64,000 nt of DNA from DATMNR01 sp963702765 (GTDB lineage Bacteria > Chloroflexota > Ktedonobacteria > Ktedonobacterales > Ktedonobacteraceae), in NCBI GenBank assembly GCA_963702765.1, contig CAVPEB010000001.1, positions 1-64,000 on the forward strand, given 5' to 3'. The translations under genes were made by a program, and so were the position numbers. This document shows, in pieces, positions 1 to 8,962 of the stretch. Each line of letters starts with the position of its first letter. The first letter of the stretch is position 1. Below the pieces are notes generated by a model. It was not told the DNA's origin, made no database searches, and worked only from the letters and a program-made list of their open reading frames with translations.

Positions 1-268
1 TCTTCACCATCTGGATCATCCTTTTTGTTCGGTTCCGATTGGATCACTATTTGGTGAACGATCGCCTGGGAGGTTTCCTTTATTTCGATGAGCATGTTTT
101 TGTTGGTCTTGACTTTTTTCCTGATCGCCTGTCTCCTCTTTTACTAAAGGAATCCGAACATTTTTATGAATATTATATTGATAAGTCGTTTACTAGCTCC
201 CTTCGCTCGGAAAAGGTCTGCCTCTCCTTTGAGGGCATTTTCGAATGCGAAAGCAACACTATCTTCAG
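1..268 (-). other. left window edge, possible tnsC tail
   Basis: No complete gene is visible. Read on the minus strand directly after the tnsC stop at 269, another frame continues with TnsC-tail-like sequence (a TEDSVAFAFENALKGEADLF stretch) down to a stop near 144. This suggests a third frame break in tnsC. A minus-strand frame starting with ATG at 95 is open to the window edge (31 codons) and could be the start of a tniQ/tnsD-like gene, but nothing in it is recognisable. Confidence 0.35.
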
Positions 269-1259
269 TCAAAGCGTAACTATTAGATTATCTTCTGTGA
301 TTGTCTTGGCTCCCTCAGAAAGGGCAAGGGCTAGAGCATCGTTGAGATGCATCTTGAGCTGACCGATACATCCTATGCTATGCGAGAGTAATTCCCAATG
401 GTTCTCAACTAATCTGGGCTCTTCCTCAAGTGGTAGTAGTCGCTGCAAAGCCCATAGAGTGCTCTGAAAAAACTGCAAACCATCATCCTTGGTCGCATCA
501 TACCGTTGAAAGTGTACATCATACTTCGGCAGGCAAGTTGTGCATTAATCTTTCGAAAGGGCCGCATTTTATAGGTACCGACTAATACATGGCTCACTCC
601 TGTCACGTTCTCAAAATATTTCAGCTGATCAACTTGAACCTGAAGGCTACTTCCTCGTGAAGCCCTAGCAAGGTGTTGTGCTTCATCAACTATCACTGCA
701 AGTGGCTTTCTCAGCATCAAAGCAACTTCCATCGCCTCCGCAAATCACGTTCATTGAGCGCATTAATTCGTTGGTCGATAAATGGATCACCAAGTGCTCG
801 AAGCACCGCTTTGTAAAAATCTTTCCATTCGAAACGACCAGACGACGGAATGTTCACAATAACATAAGGGATAAAGCCAGGATCGAGTAACATGCGCTCC
901 TTAGCCCGTTCGAGAAGTCGTTTTACCAGTTCCCGAATTAAGGTAGTCTTACCAACGCGCGTTCGCCCAATAACCAGAATTATCTTGGCCAGTCTTCTCA
1001 GGCTAGAACTCTCTCCAGGAGAACAAATAGCGCGAAGAATTTTATCGCACGCCTCGATAAGGCTGTGGTGCAAGATAATACATTCATTTTCAAAGTAGTA
1101 TTGGCGAATATCAGCAGGTTGGAGAAGCAACGAGGGATCAAATCGCTCTGGCTCGTCGCTTTCATTGCCGTGCTGAGATATCTGTTCAATGGTATTTGCT
1201 GGCAGTGATGTTTGATCGAGAAAATCTGACTCACTCGGTTGTTTTTTCTTCCTAGCCAT
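269..1259 (-). pseudogene. tnsC: TnsC/TniB-like AAA+ transposition ATPase, frameshifted
   Basis: TnsC-type ATPases link target selection to the TnsA/TnsB transposase. The reading frame is split over three frames. The first segment (1259 to 717) carries the Walker A motif GRTRVGKTT. The second (732 to 409) carries Walker B, AVIVDEAQHLA, and a sensor-like HVLVGTYKM. The third (about 530 to 269) carries the C-terminal lid region. The first break, near 725-735, fits loss of one G (AGGCGATG where AGGGCGATG would keep frame). The second, near 525-530, fits loss of one T. A further break near 270 is likely. The start overlaps the tnsAB stop by one base (TAATG), so the two genes were translationally coupled. 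With the breaks taken at face value no active ATPase is made. Confidence 0.85.
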
Positions 1260-4021
1260 TAGCGAGCTCTCCGAAACACAATCAGCTTGCCACTATTAGA
1301 GCCATTTTGAGAAGCAGAAGACCCTGACTGCTTTGCAGGAGCACTATGTTGAGTAGTTTCAACCTTAGATTCTGAAGCATCAGCTATATCGATAACATTA
1401 TCTGCATCTGATCTTGATCGTCTCCCTTCAAGCACCTTGAGTGCCGATCTAGTCTCTCGATCATTCCGCTGTTGACGTAACACAACCTGATCGCTCTCAC
1501 ATTCTCGTCTGAACGCTGCGAGTTGTCTCTGAGTAATTTCTACTTGCTCCTTGCCATATTGCACGCGATTCCGCTTTCGTAGCTCCTCAGTTAGGATACG
1601 GAGTTCTCGCTCACTGCATCCCGCAAACTCATCATACGGGCAATGGCACTTCCGCCACTCTTTATTGAGATAAGCATAACCGATACTTGCATCCAATGGA
1701 TCATAACAAATCGGGACCTCTATTAACTCAACCGTAGGATCTCGCATCTCTTCACACCAGTAGTCGAGGTAGTTCATTCGTACTCCTACCCCGGGTTGCA
1801 CTATTGATTTACCTTTATGAGTAGTAGGAAAAGTCGCTTTTTCGAATACATCGTCATATGGAATGAGCTTATGAATTCTCTCACCATCTTGATCCAAACT
1901 CTGCTGATAAGCTTCCCGTGGGCTCTGTCCAAGCGCTGGATGCCGCAATGTATCATATTCTTCATCGGCCCATTGTTGCAGGCGCTCAGTTAGCTTCTCC
2001 AAAGTCCAGACTGCATTTCGACGCGGGTCAGTTACTTTTGTAGTTGTACGAGGTTGTTTAGTTGCCTGAGTATTACCCACAAGGTGGTAAATGAACTGCG
2101 TGTCAAGCGTGCCAAAGAGGCGCTCAAGCGGGGAACCAAAACGTGGTTCAGATGATGGACGACGATGTTTCCGAACTTTATATATAGCAAGGAGTTTCTC
2201 AAAGTAGATGCTTTTAAACTCAGAACCTCCGTCGACCGTTATTGCTGTTGGTAGACGGCCATGACGCCTTACACAGAGACGAAGTACCATCATGCAGGAA
2301 CGATAACTGGGTGGATCGAACGTGAGATAATATGCGACAATTCGACGGGGTTGTGAAAAAATCAGTAAAGTCAGCCAGCATTTACCCATTGGCTTGCCTG
2401 TTTTCGAATCGCAAAGTACTAGATCTACTTCCATATGGTCCAAATGACCCATTGACCAGGCATAATTTCCTTGGCGGCTAGTGGTTTTCTCACCTGACCG
2501 AAAATAGTCTTTAAACGGGTAAGCTGCACGTGCTCCTTCACGCGCAAGGATCTCATCATACTTTGATGTGTAACGGCACGCCTCCGCATAAAAGGTCCTC
2601 TGGGTCGTCTTTGGAATATTTTTTTCTTTACATTGAAGCTCGAATTCACCATATGCACCGCGCTTGGGTTTTCGAGTAATCGTATTGTAATGAGTATCGA
2701 GGACTGCATGAATAAGCTCTCGTGTCTCTGTGGGGATTTTTTTTGTTCCGCCGCAGTTATGATAATCCGGGAGGAGGCCCAGAATACCACTTCCATATCG
2801 TACTTCTGCTTCTCGATATAATCGTTTCCAGTGGAATCTAGTACGCTCAGGAACAGTGTTGATAATTCCGTTAATTTTTTGCTGCTCCTCGTCATCATGT
2901 TGATCGGGGTTGATTACACGATTACGAAATACTGCTTTTGCCCATGCAATACTATCACCGTGAAGTTGTTTTGCTTGACCTTCTTCAGTTATACTAGAAC
3001 GTATGTTTGTTTGAACTCCAACAATTTTGCCACTTTTCACAAGTGCTTCAAAGTCAGAACGTTTTAAAGGAAAAGGATCACAATCATCAGCAACGAGAGT
3101 AATTTCAGTCTTTCCCACGTTGATACGCCATGATCGTCCATCCCAATCTATAGTCTGTCCTTGCACTATCTCCACAGGATGAGCTGCTATACCAAGATCC
3201 AGTGCAGTCTCGCCTCGGTGACGATAGGTAAGCGCTGTTTCTTGATCCGTGAAAACCTGCGCTCTCCAGGGTTCGCAGAGACGATGACGATTGAGGTCCA
3301 CATACAGCGAGTGCCTGGCAATAGCAATGTTGATTTCATCAGAGGTAATTTCAGATGCCTCTAGACGAAGATCAGCAAGAGTAATGCCTTTATGTTCGTC
3401 AACGAGTTGAAAGAGCCTTCCTAAATTTGCTTCCGATACCTCTAAACGCTCAAGGTCCTGGTAATAATCTTCGATGTACAGCCAATTATCTTGTGCGGCC
3501 CAATTGATCTGCTCTGATGCATAAACACTATACGTTAGACCAAATTCAGCAGCATATTTCTCACCCGGAGGACATCTCCAATCTCCCTGTTTGTCTTTTT
3601 CATAACGGTTCGAGTACGTATTCGCAATGCAATTCAGCTCCTCCGTCGGCTTACATTCTATCCAACCTGCAGAGTTGAAGCGAAAAACAAAGTAATCAGC
3701 TGTATGAAGTGGTCTGTGGATGTGATTACGCTTGTCACAATACTCAAGGGGAATACTCGGAGGCTGATCATAATATTCGATTACATCTTCGTCATGTTCT
3801 GCTTCAATCAGAAAAGCGAACTCGCTCTTATGACTTTCTGCCTTTATGACGCATCTCATTTTCTTGCTCGGGTAATAGACAGGCATATTACCGCGACGAC
3901 TTTCTGGGGTGCGGCTAGGTGGAGAAGAGCAAATCTCATCTAACTTGTCTCTAACAGCTTTTCCGAAACCCAAACGACGGTAATACGTTTGCAACGCAAT
4001 TCCATCTAGTGGCTTTGCCAT
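1259..4021 (-). CDS. tnsAB: fused TnsA-TnsB Tn7-like transposase
   Basis: A 920-residue fusion of the two Tn7 strand-cleaving enzymes. Residues about 1-190 resemble the TnsA endonuclease, which cuts the 5' ends of the element; candidate active-site residues are D109 and the E122-x-K124 pair (IECK), followed by a winged-helix-like part to about 270. Residues about 330-500 carry helical DNA-binding segments. About 520-690 form the RNase-H-fold DDE core of TnsB, with D533 (MEVDLV), D597 (TVDGGSEF) and E633 (SPLERLFG), a D-35-E spacing. The C-terminal ~100 residues are charged and low in complexity, as expected for a TnsC-contacting tail. The frame is intact over 2.76 kb although its partner tnsC is broken. 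Upstream lies a repeat array suited to TnsB binding. TnsA-TnsB fusions are known from some Tn7-like and CRISPR-associated transposons; no cas gene is in view. Confidence 0.92.
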   Translation of the reverse strand: MAKPLDGIALQTYYRRLGFGKAVRDKLDEICSSPPSRTPESRRGNMPVYYPSKKMRCVIKAESHKSEFAFLIEAEHDEDVIEYYDQPPSIPLEYCDKRNHIHRPLHTADYFVFRFNSAGWIECKPTEELNCIANTYSNRYEKDKQGDWRCPPGEKYAAEFGLTYSVYASEQINWAAQDNWLYIEDYYQDLERLEVSEANLGRLFQLVDEHKGITLADLRLEASEITSDEINIAIARHSLYVDLNRHRLCEPWRAQVFTDQETALTYRHRGETALDLGIAAHPVEIVQGQTIDWDGRSWRINVGKTEITLVADDCDPFPLKRSDFEALVKSGKIVGVQTNIRSSITEEGQAKQLHGDSIAWAKAVFRNRVINPDQHDDEEQQKINGIINTVPERTRFHWKRLYREAEVRYGSGILGLLPDYHNCGGTKKIPTETRELIHAVLDTHYNTITRKPKRGAYGEFELQCKEKNIPKTTQRTFYAEACRYTSKYDEILAREGARAAYPFKDYFRSGEKTTSRQGNYAWSMGHLDHMEVDLVLCDSKTGKPMGKCWLTLLIFSQPRRIVAYYLTFDPPSYRSCMMVLRLCVRRHGRLPTAITVDGGSEFKSIYFEKLLAIYKVRKHRRPSSEPRFGSPLERLFGTLDTQFIYHLVGNTQATKQPRTTTKVTDPRRNAVWTLEKLTERLQQWADEEYDTLRHPALGQSPREAYQQSLDQDGERIHKLIPYDDVFEKATFPTTHKGKSIVQPGVGVRMNYLDYWCEEMRDPTVELIEVPICYDPLDASIGYAYLNKEWRKCHCPYDEFAGCSERELRILTEELRKRNRVQYGKEQVEITQRQLAAFRRECESDQVVLRQQRNDRETRSALKVLEGRRSRSDADNVIDIADASESKVETTQHSAPAKQSGSSASQNGSNSGKLIVFRRAR

Positions 4022-4139
4022 TCTATTCTCCTGTTAATATATTTGGATGCCCTGGTAAATTGGTTTTTCCGGGCTAGTTATTCGTCCTTGGTTAAAAACG
4101 TAGGAGAATAGATTTGTAACAGCTTCAGTATTTTCTTAC

Positions 4140-4366
4140 CATTGCAAAACTTACCTTCTTATTGGTAAGTTACTGCAAAACTGTTTTCCGATTTCAAAAG
4201 AAAAGATAAGTTCCTGTTTGGGAGCCTCGAGAATGAGATACTGCAAAACTTACTTCTGAAAACTGCAAAACTTACCTTCTATTAGATTTCCTTGCAAATT
4301 CAACATTAGTTTTGCCGTTATGGCAAAACTTGCTTTGCTATTTAGCAAGGCAAAACTTTCGTTGCG
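4140..4366 (+). repeat. TnsB-site-like repeat array upstream of tnsAB
   Basis: Six direct copies of a motif close to CTGCAAAACTTACCTT lie within about 220 bp, starting near 4142, 4172, 4241, 4263, 4321 and 4347. One inverted partial copy (TAGTTTTGCC) lies near 4307. In Tn7 the end next to tnsA holds closely packed TnsB sites that also repress the tns promoter. Position, spacing and direction here fit that role. The exact terminus is not identifiable by eye. Confidence 0.65.
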
Positions 4367-4465
4367 AATTGTAGCCCTACTCCATTCGCCATTGGATACT
4401 TTCTTGTTTCTATAATTGCAAGCGATCCATCTTCTGCTGCCTACGAAAAGCTACACTTACTAAAG

Positions 4466-4490
4466 TGTCCAGTCCCTGCTAAAATAGACA
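4466..4490 (+). repeat. left inverted repeat of IS3-family element
   Basis: A 25-bp terminal repeat beginning TGTCCAGTCCCTGC and ending AATAGACA. It matches the reverse complement of 5545-5569 at 23 of 25 positions. It begins with TG, as IS3-family ends do. Confidence 0.85.
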
Positions 4491-4520
4491 GTATGACGAG
4501 CAGATAAGGGACGGTTCTAA

Positions 4521-4802
4521 ATGAAGGGGAAACGAAAGCTGCTTACGCCACAGTTCACATTCAAAGTCGTGCTGGAAAGCTTGCAGCGCGATACGACCCT
4601 GGAAGAGATCTGCTGCAAGTTCGGGGTATCCTCATCAATGATAAGCCGATGGCGTCAGGCGTTCCAGAAGAATGGTCCAGGGCTGTTCGCCGATCAGCGC
4701 GATCCTATGAGGCGAAGAAAAGCACTGGGTTATGGCCTAGGCGAATCGCCAGATGATCTCAAAAAGCTAATCGGCGAGCTGACCGTGCAGTACGTGCAGT
4801 GA
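4521..4802 (+). pseudogene. IS3-family orfA (transposase HTH protein), altered C-terminus
   Basis: Residues 1-60 form a helix-turn-helix of the IS3 OrfA type (LEEICCKFGVSSSMISRWR), which binds the inverted repeats. The predicted 93-residue protein diverges after about residue 68 and stops right after GELTVQ, where family members normally run on into a leucine-zipper segment and a frameshift site into orfB. The end is therefore probably truncated. The start is ATG at 4521, 31 bp inside the left inverted repeat. Confidence 0.7.
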
Positions 4803-5544
4803 AAGCGCCCCAAATCCGATAAGGAGCCGGCAGTGGGCGATGAGGCAGCACATGAGATAGACGATACCATGGACCATCGTAAATTGGCTGCGCTGCTTCG
4901 AACCGGGAAGAATCGCATCAGGCAAGTGATGCACACATATGGGATCACAGCCCAAAGCCTCCACAAGAAGTATGTCTACCCTGGCGAAGCAACCGAGATT
5001 GTGCCCAATAAGCCGCGTGAAGAAGCGTTTGAGTGGGTCAGCAACGAAGTGGTCTTCTCCGATATTCTGGAGGTCAAGCGAGCCGATGGCACCGGGGTCG
5101 CGGCTGTTTTGCGCTATGTCACCGCACGCGCCAAATCCTGGGGATCGCTTTCGATAATCACATGCGAGCCGATCTGGTCACCGATGCGATTGAGACAATG
5201 GCTTTTGAGCTGCCTGGCAGCATTTGGTATAGCGAAGAGGCGCAAACAATATGGAGCGGTCCAGACCCACTCCTTGCTCTTGCAAAAAGGCTTTGTGCTC
5301 TCCATGAGCCGGGCTGGCATGCCCACTGACATTGGCATGAGGAACGCTTTGTCAGCATCTTCAAGCTGGCTGGAGCTTCACGTCGCCCCTATTATACGCT
5401 GGGGGAGAGATTTTGCGAGCGGCTGAGACTTGGATCAACTTTTATAATCAAGAGCGACCACATGAGGAGCTCGATAACCTCTCTCCGATTCACTGTGCTC
5501 AGCAGCATGAGTTGGAGGATATTCCTTCACTCGCCCTATGGTGA
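4803..5544 (+). pseudogene. IS3-family orfB (DDE transposase), multiply frameshifted
   Basis: Pieces of an OrfB transposase appear in different + frames. An N-terminal HTH_21-like segment (GKNRIRQVMHTYGI) and a first catalytic region (EVVFSDILEV) lie from 4833. A second region (FDNHMRADLVTDAIETM) is in another frame near 5150. A third (LLQKGFVLSMSRAGMPTDIG) returns near 5275. The hallmark C-terminus (INFYNQERPHEELDNLSP) lies near 5430 in yet another frame and ends with TGA at 5542-5544, just before the right inverted repeat. At least three frame changes are needed, so this is a dead copy. Confidence 0.8.
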
Positions 5545-5569
5545 TGTCTATTGTAGCAGAGACTGGACA
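5545..5569 (-). repeat. right inverted repeat of IS3-family element
   Basis: The 25-bp partner of 4466-4490; its reverse complement begins TGTCCAGTCTCTGCTAC. There are two mismatches to the left copy. The orfB stop lies immediately before it. Confidence 0.85.
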
Positions 5570-5603
5570 ATTTTGAAATTATGAGAGGAGCACCGGTTAC
5601 TAT

Positions 5604-6479
5604 ATGAAGATCTACCTGGTGGATGGTACCTACGAGCTGTTTCGCAGCCACTTCGGCGCGCCGCCGCGCAAGGCACCGGATGGGCGCGAGGTCGGCGCAA
5701 CGGTGGGCCTTTTACGCAGCCTGCTGATGCTGTTGACCACGCCGGGCATCACCCACGTGGCCTGCGCGTTCGATCACGTGATCGAGTCATTCCGTAACGG
5801 CCAGTACCCCGGCTACAAGACCGGCGCGGGCGTTGACCCCAACCTGATAGCCCAGTTCCCGCTGGCCGAAGAGGCCGTTTCCGCGCTTGGGCTGGTGATC
5901 TGGCCAATGGTGGAGTTCGAGGCCGACGATGCCCTGTCCAGCGCGACCGCCCGTTTCAAGAACGAAGCTGAGGTCGAACAGATTGTGCTCTGCTCGCCGG
6001 ATAAGGATCTGGCCCAGCTGGTCTCTGGAAGCCGCATCGTTGGCTGGGATCGCCGCCGCGATATTCTCATCGATGAAGCGCGCGTGGTGGAGAAATTTGG
6101 CGTGCGCCCGCAGTCGATCCCCGACTGGCTGGGGCTGGTGGGCGATGCGGCAGACGGCTTCCCCGGCATCCCGGGCTGGGGTGAAAAATCCGCGGCGGCC
6201 GTGCTTGCAAAATACGAGCACCTCGAGGCGATCCCCGCAGATCCGCACACCTGGGGGCTCTCGGCCAGCCGCGCGGCGCGGCTGGCCGAGAGCCTGGCGC
6301 AGCACAGGGCTGAGGCGCTGCTTTTCCGCACACTGGCTACACTGCGCGAGGATGTGCCATTGAAGGAAACGCTCGCCGATCTGGAATGGCAGGGCGCCTA
6401 CGAGCGGCTGAAAGATGTCTGCCACCGGCTGGGCGATGAAAAGTTCCCCGGGCGGGTTCCGAGGTGGCGCGAGAGATGA
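5604..6479 (+). CDS. 5'-3' exonuclease / flap-endonuclease-like nuclease
   Basis: A 291-residue relative of the 5'-nuclease domain of DNA polymerase I, standing alone without a polymerase. Such enzymes remove 5' flaps and RNA primers using metal ions. Expected acidic residues are present: D7 (VDGT), D57 (AFDH), the EFEADD cluster (E104-D109), D133/D135 (SPDKD) and D181/D184 (GDAADGFPG). A helix-3-turn-helix (GIPGWGEKSAA) follows at about 187-198. Its base composition is clearly GC-richer than both flanks, and it sits between a dead IS and a broken gene, which suggests separate acquisition or cargo of the neighbouring transposon. ATG at 5604 is preceded by GAGAGGAGC. Confidence 0.88.
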   Translation: MKIYLVDGTYELFRSHFGAPPRKAPDGREVGATVGLLRSLLMLLTTPGITHVACAFDHVIESFRNGQYPGYKTGAGVDPNLIAQFPLAEEAVSALGLVIWPMVEFEADDALSSATARFKNEAEVEQIVLCSPDKDLAQLVSGSRIVGWDRRRDILIDEARVVEKFGVRPQSIPDWLGLVGDAADGFPGIPGWGEKSAAAVLAKYEHLEAIPADPHTWGLSASRAARLAESLAQHRAEALLFRTLATLREDVPLKETLADLEWQGAYERLKDVCHRLGDEKFPGRVPRWRER

Positions 6480-6545
6480 ATTTGGCAGCGCAAAGAAGCG
6501 CAGAAGAAGCTTAAACACGCATTAACTTTTCATGGGGTATCTTTG

Positions 6546-7013
6546 ATGAATAAGATTTATCTCCCAACCGTAGGTCTACAAGATTGGCAGAAGCTGCTGG
6601 CTGATCCTGAAAAGCAGTGGCGAACAGGCTATTGAGCGCGTACCATTGCGTATGCTTGGGAAGCAGCGAATGGACATTTTCCACCGGAAGTCGAGCGTAT
6701 CTTTCTAGAGGCTGGTGACGAGAGGGTCGGTAATCTGGAAATTCTCCTGGAGTTCCCAGAATGGAAGGTGTACCTGCCGCTTGCAGGTCACACTTCTCAG
6801 AATGACTTGTTCGTCCTGGCGAATGGGGAGCAAGGTTTGGTAACGATCATGGTCGAAGGCAAGGTAGCTGAGCCTTTCGGGGAGACCCTGGAAAGCTGGC
6901 TAAATTCGCCAACGCCTGGGAAGCTAAAGCGTCTTGCGTTCATTCTGGATTTAACCCGCTTTAGTGAAGAGAGAGAACGTGAATCCATCGGGAATAGCTC
7001 TCCAACCAAGTAA
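6546..7013 (+). pseudogene. DUF6946-like protein with in-frame stop, C-terminally truncated
   Basis: From ATG 6546 the frame reads MNKIYLPTVGLQDWQK and matches my memory of a small uncharacterised family (DUF6946-like) with a start such as DWQ.LLADPEKQWR.GYSA. Codon 30 (6633-6635) is TGA where that family has a Ser or similar residue (TGY-stop-ARTIAYAWEAA). Downstream the frame stays open with the expected core (LFVLANGEQGL, VEGKVAEPFGETLESWL, KRLAFILDL). It then ends at 7013, well short of the family's usual C-terminal half. Both defects argue for a dead gene. Function of the family is not known to me. Confidence 0.6.
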
Positions 7014-7107
7014 ACAAGCTGGCATAATAGAGCACTTAACCCTTTGATAGTACTCATTTATTGTGAAAACGGGAGACTAACAAAAGGTTAGAAACATACA
7101 AAAACTA

Positions 7108-7240
7108 AGGCAAAGCTTTCCGCTTAGTTTTGGGAATCACAGCAGAACTTTCCCTGTGTTTTCGGATTTTTCAGTTGGAACGCGAGCGCCAAAGGCGGCA
7201 GAAGATCCTTTAGAATCCGGCAAAACTTATCTTAAATCCG
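7108..7240 (+). repeat. second, sparse set of GCAAAACTT-type repeats
   Basis: Three direct motif copies at about 7108 (GGCAAAGCTTTCC), 7141 (AGCAGAACTTTCC) and 7219 (GGCAAAACTTATC), in the same orientation as the array at 4140-4366. Wide spacing of three sites is the pattern of the Tn7 left end. They may mark the outer edge of the Tn7-like element or of a related decayed element. This is inference from motif similarity alone. Confidence 0.45.
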
Positions 7241-7564
7241 CATTTCCTCACTAGAACAAAAATACTAGTTAATTTACACCCCTACCCTACCACCAATCCT
7301 CAAGCTTGTTAATAGGGATACTACAATAAAATAGTCTGTTTGAGTGTTGTTTATTCAGCTTCAATTCAGTACGCTATCTATGTCTAGCCCTTTAATGCTT
7401 TGTCAATATAGGCCAGGAAATGGCCTGAACAACAGACATATTATTTCGTATCCAACAGGACTCCTCAACGTCAGGGTTTGGTGATACGATACATATAGGT
7501 CTGTTAATCATCGAGTTATTTTCTTTCCATCGAATACACGTTTTCTCTAAAAGGAGGATCACGT
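7241..7564 (+). promoter_or_regulatory. cydAB upstream region
   Basis: AT-rich gap in front of cydA. It contains a small palindrome AGGCCA-n5-TGGCCT at 7410-7425 that could be an operator, and a strong ribosome binding site AAAAGGAGG about 7 nt before the cydA ATG at 7565. No gene or RNA structure is recognisable in the rest. Confidence 0.4.
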
Positions 7565-8944
7565 ATGTCGAATTTGATCGCTGCGCGTGTCCAGATGGGC
7601 AATTCACTGGCATTTCATATCGTTTTCGTCGTCCTGGCTTTGGGTATGCCACTCTTGCTGTGTATCGCTGAGGGATTGGGCTTGTGGCATAAAGATCCCG
7701 ACTGGATGCTGCTTGCGCGCCGCTGGTCCAAAGCCGTCCTGTTGATGTTTATCGTTGGCGCCGTCTCCGGCACAGTGATTTCGTTTGAACTCGGCCTGCT
7801 CTGGCCAACCTATATCAACTATACCGGAGCCATTGTTGGCCCCCTCTTTGCTATTGAGGGCATTTTCTTCTTCGTGGAAGCCATATTTATCGGTATCTAC
7901 CTCTACGGTTGGGATCGCCTCTCGCCTATTGCACACTGGATCTGCTCGTTTCCGATCTGGATCTCCGGCATTTTCGCCGCCTTTACTATCGTCACGGTCA
8001 ACTCCTGGATGAATACCCCCACCGGCTTTGAAATACAAAATGGCAAGCTCACCGGCATCAATACCTGGGCGGCCATCTTCAACCCCAGCCAACCGTACGA
8101 GATCATGCATATGGTACTGGCAGCCTTTGTCGGTATTGGTTTTGGGGTGGCCACGGTCTACGCCATCGCCATCTTACGTGGCAAACATGATGCCTATTAC
8201 CGCAAAGCCATGCTGCTCGGGCTGACGGTGGGGTTGGTGTCCATCCCCTTGCAGATGTTTGCTGGTGACGCTATTGCACGCAGCCTGGCAACACAGCAGC
8301 CGATCAAATTAGCCTCTATGGAAGCTGTCTACACTACTTCCACCCATGTGCCCTTGCACCTGATGGGTATTCCTAACGTGCCAGAGGAAGGCTGGTTCAC
8401 CCAGGGACTGGTCATTCCTGATGGGCTCAGTCTCTTAGTGGGCTTCAGCCCTGACACCCAGGTCATTGGGCTCAATAGTGTGGCTGCTCAGTATCGACCC
8501 AGCGACGCAGACATTGTGATCATTCATGTCGCCTTTGATTTGATGGTGCTTTTTGGGACGTTTATGTTGCTCGTTGCAGCTGTGTTCTGGATACTCTTCA
8601 TCGCGCGCAGGGGCAGAATGCCTGAATACGGCTGGTTATTATGGGCGATTATCGTGTGCGGACCGATGGGCTTTCTGGCAGTTATCTTTGGTTGGATGGT
8701 TACCGAGATAGGGCGGCAACCCTGGGTCATCTACAATTACCTGCTGACCAGTGCCGCCGTCACCCCTGCCCCGTACATGAATATCACCTTCACGATCTTT
8801 ACCATTCTCTACATTCTGATGGCGATCATCCTGATTGTGCTGCTCGTGCGATTGGCAAGGGTGCCGCTGCCGAAGAAGGATTGGGAGGTAGTAACAGCCA
8901 TTAACCCAGCTGCAGAGTCGGCCGTGGTCTCCCAGGAACGCTAA
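7565..8944 (+). CDS. cydA: cytochrome bd-type quinol oxidase subunit I
   Basis: The haem-bearing subunit of cytochrome bd oxidase, which oxidises quinol and reduces O2 to water in the cytoplasmic membrane. The 459-residue protein has about nine membrane spans. Haem ligands are visible: H18 (LAFHIV, b595), H182 (IMHMV, b558), and a Met in GWMVTEIGRQPW. Acidic residues of the oxygen/proton path are E98 and E105. The quinol loop is short, as in CioA-like and Gram-positive enzymes rather than the long-loop E. coli type. It is followed after 18 bp by cydB. Its intact frame contrasts with most neighbours. Confidence 0.96.
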   Translation: MSNLIAARVQMGNSLAFHIVFVVLALGMPLLLCIAEGLGLWHKDPDWMLLARRWSKAVLLMFIVGAVSGTVISFELGLLWPTYINYTGAIVGPLFAIEGIFFFVEAIFIGIYLYGWDRLSPIAHWICSFPIWISGIFAAFTIVTVNSWMNTPTGFEIQNGKLTGINTWAAIFNPSQPYEIMHMVLAAFVGIGFGVATVYAIAILRGKHDAYYRKAMLLGLTVGLVSIPLQMFAGDAIARSLATQQPIKLASMEAVYTTSTHVPLHLMGIPNVPEEGWFTQGLVIPDGLSLLVGFSPDTQVIGLNSVAAQYRPSDADIVIIHVAFDLMVLFGTFMLLVAAVFWILFIARRGRMPEYGWLLWAIIVCGPMGFLAVIFGWMVTEIGRQPWVIYNYLLTSAAVTPAPYMNITFTIFTILYILMAIILIVLLVRLARVPLPKKDWEVVTAINPAAESAVVSQER

Positions 8945-8962
8945 AGAAAGGGTGGTACTGAT

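Larger units (their letters stand above)
4466..5569 (+). mobile_element. IS3-family insertion sequence, about 1.1 kb, degenerate
   Basis: The element is bounded by the 25-bp inverted repeats at 4466-4490 and 5545-5569 and holds orfA- and orfB-like transposase sequence in the + direction. The length of 1104 bp is slightly short for the family. No clear target-site duplication is visible on either side. It sits within 100 bp of the repeat array upstream of tnsAB, so it probably landed in or beside the end of the Tn7-like element. With both transposase frames broken it should not move on its own. Confidence 0.85.

Noticed and set aside
5787..6518. 243-codon open frame on the minus strand
   Set aside because: Antisense shadow of the GC-rich exonuclease gene; high GC lengthens false frames.
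6633..6635. selenocysteine or recoding at the in-frame TGA
   Set aside because: No SECIS-like hairpin is apparent behind it, and the gene is also truncated; nonsense decay is simpler.
1..7300. CRISPR-associated transposon
   Set aside because: No cas gene or repeat-spacer array is visible in the window; the left neighbour is out of view, so it cannot be claimed.
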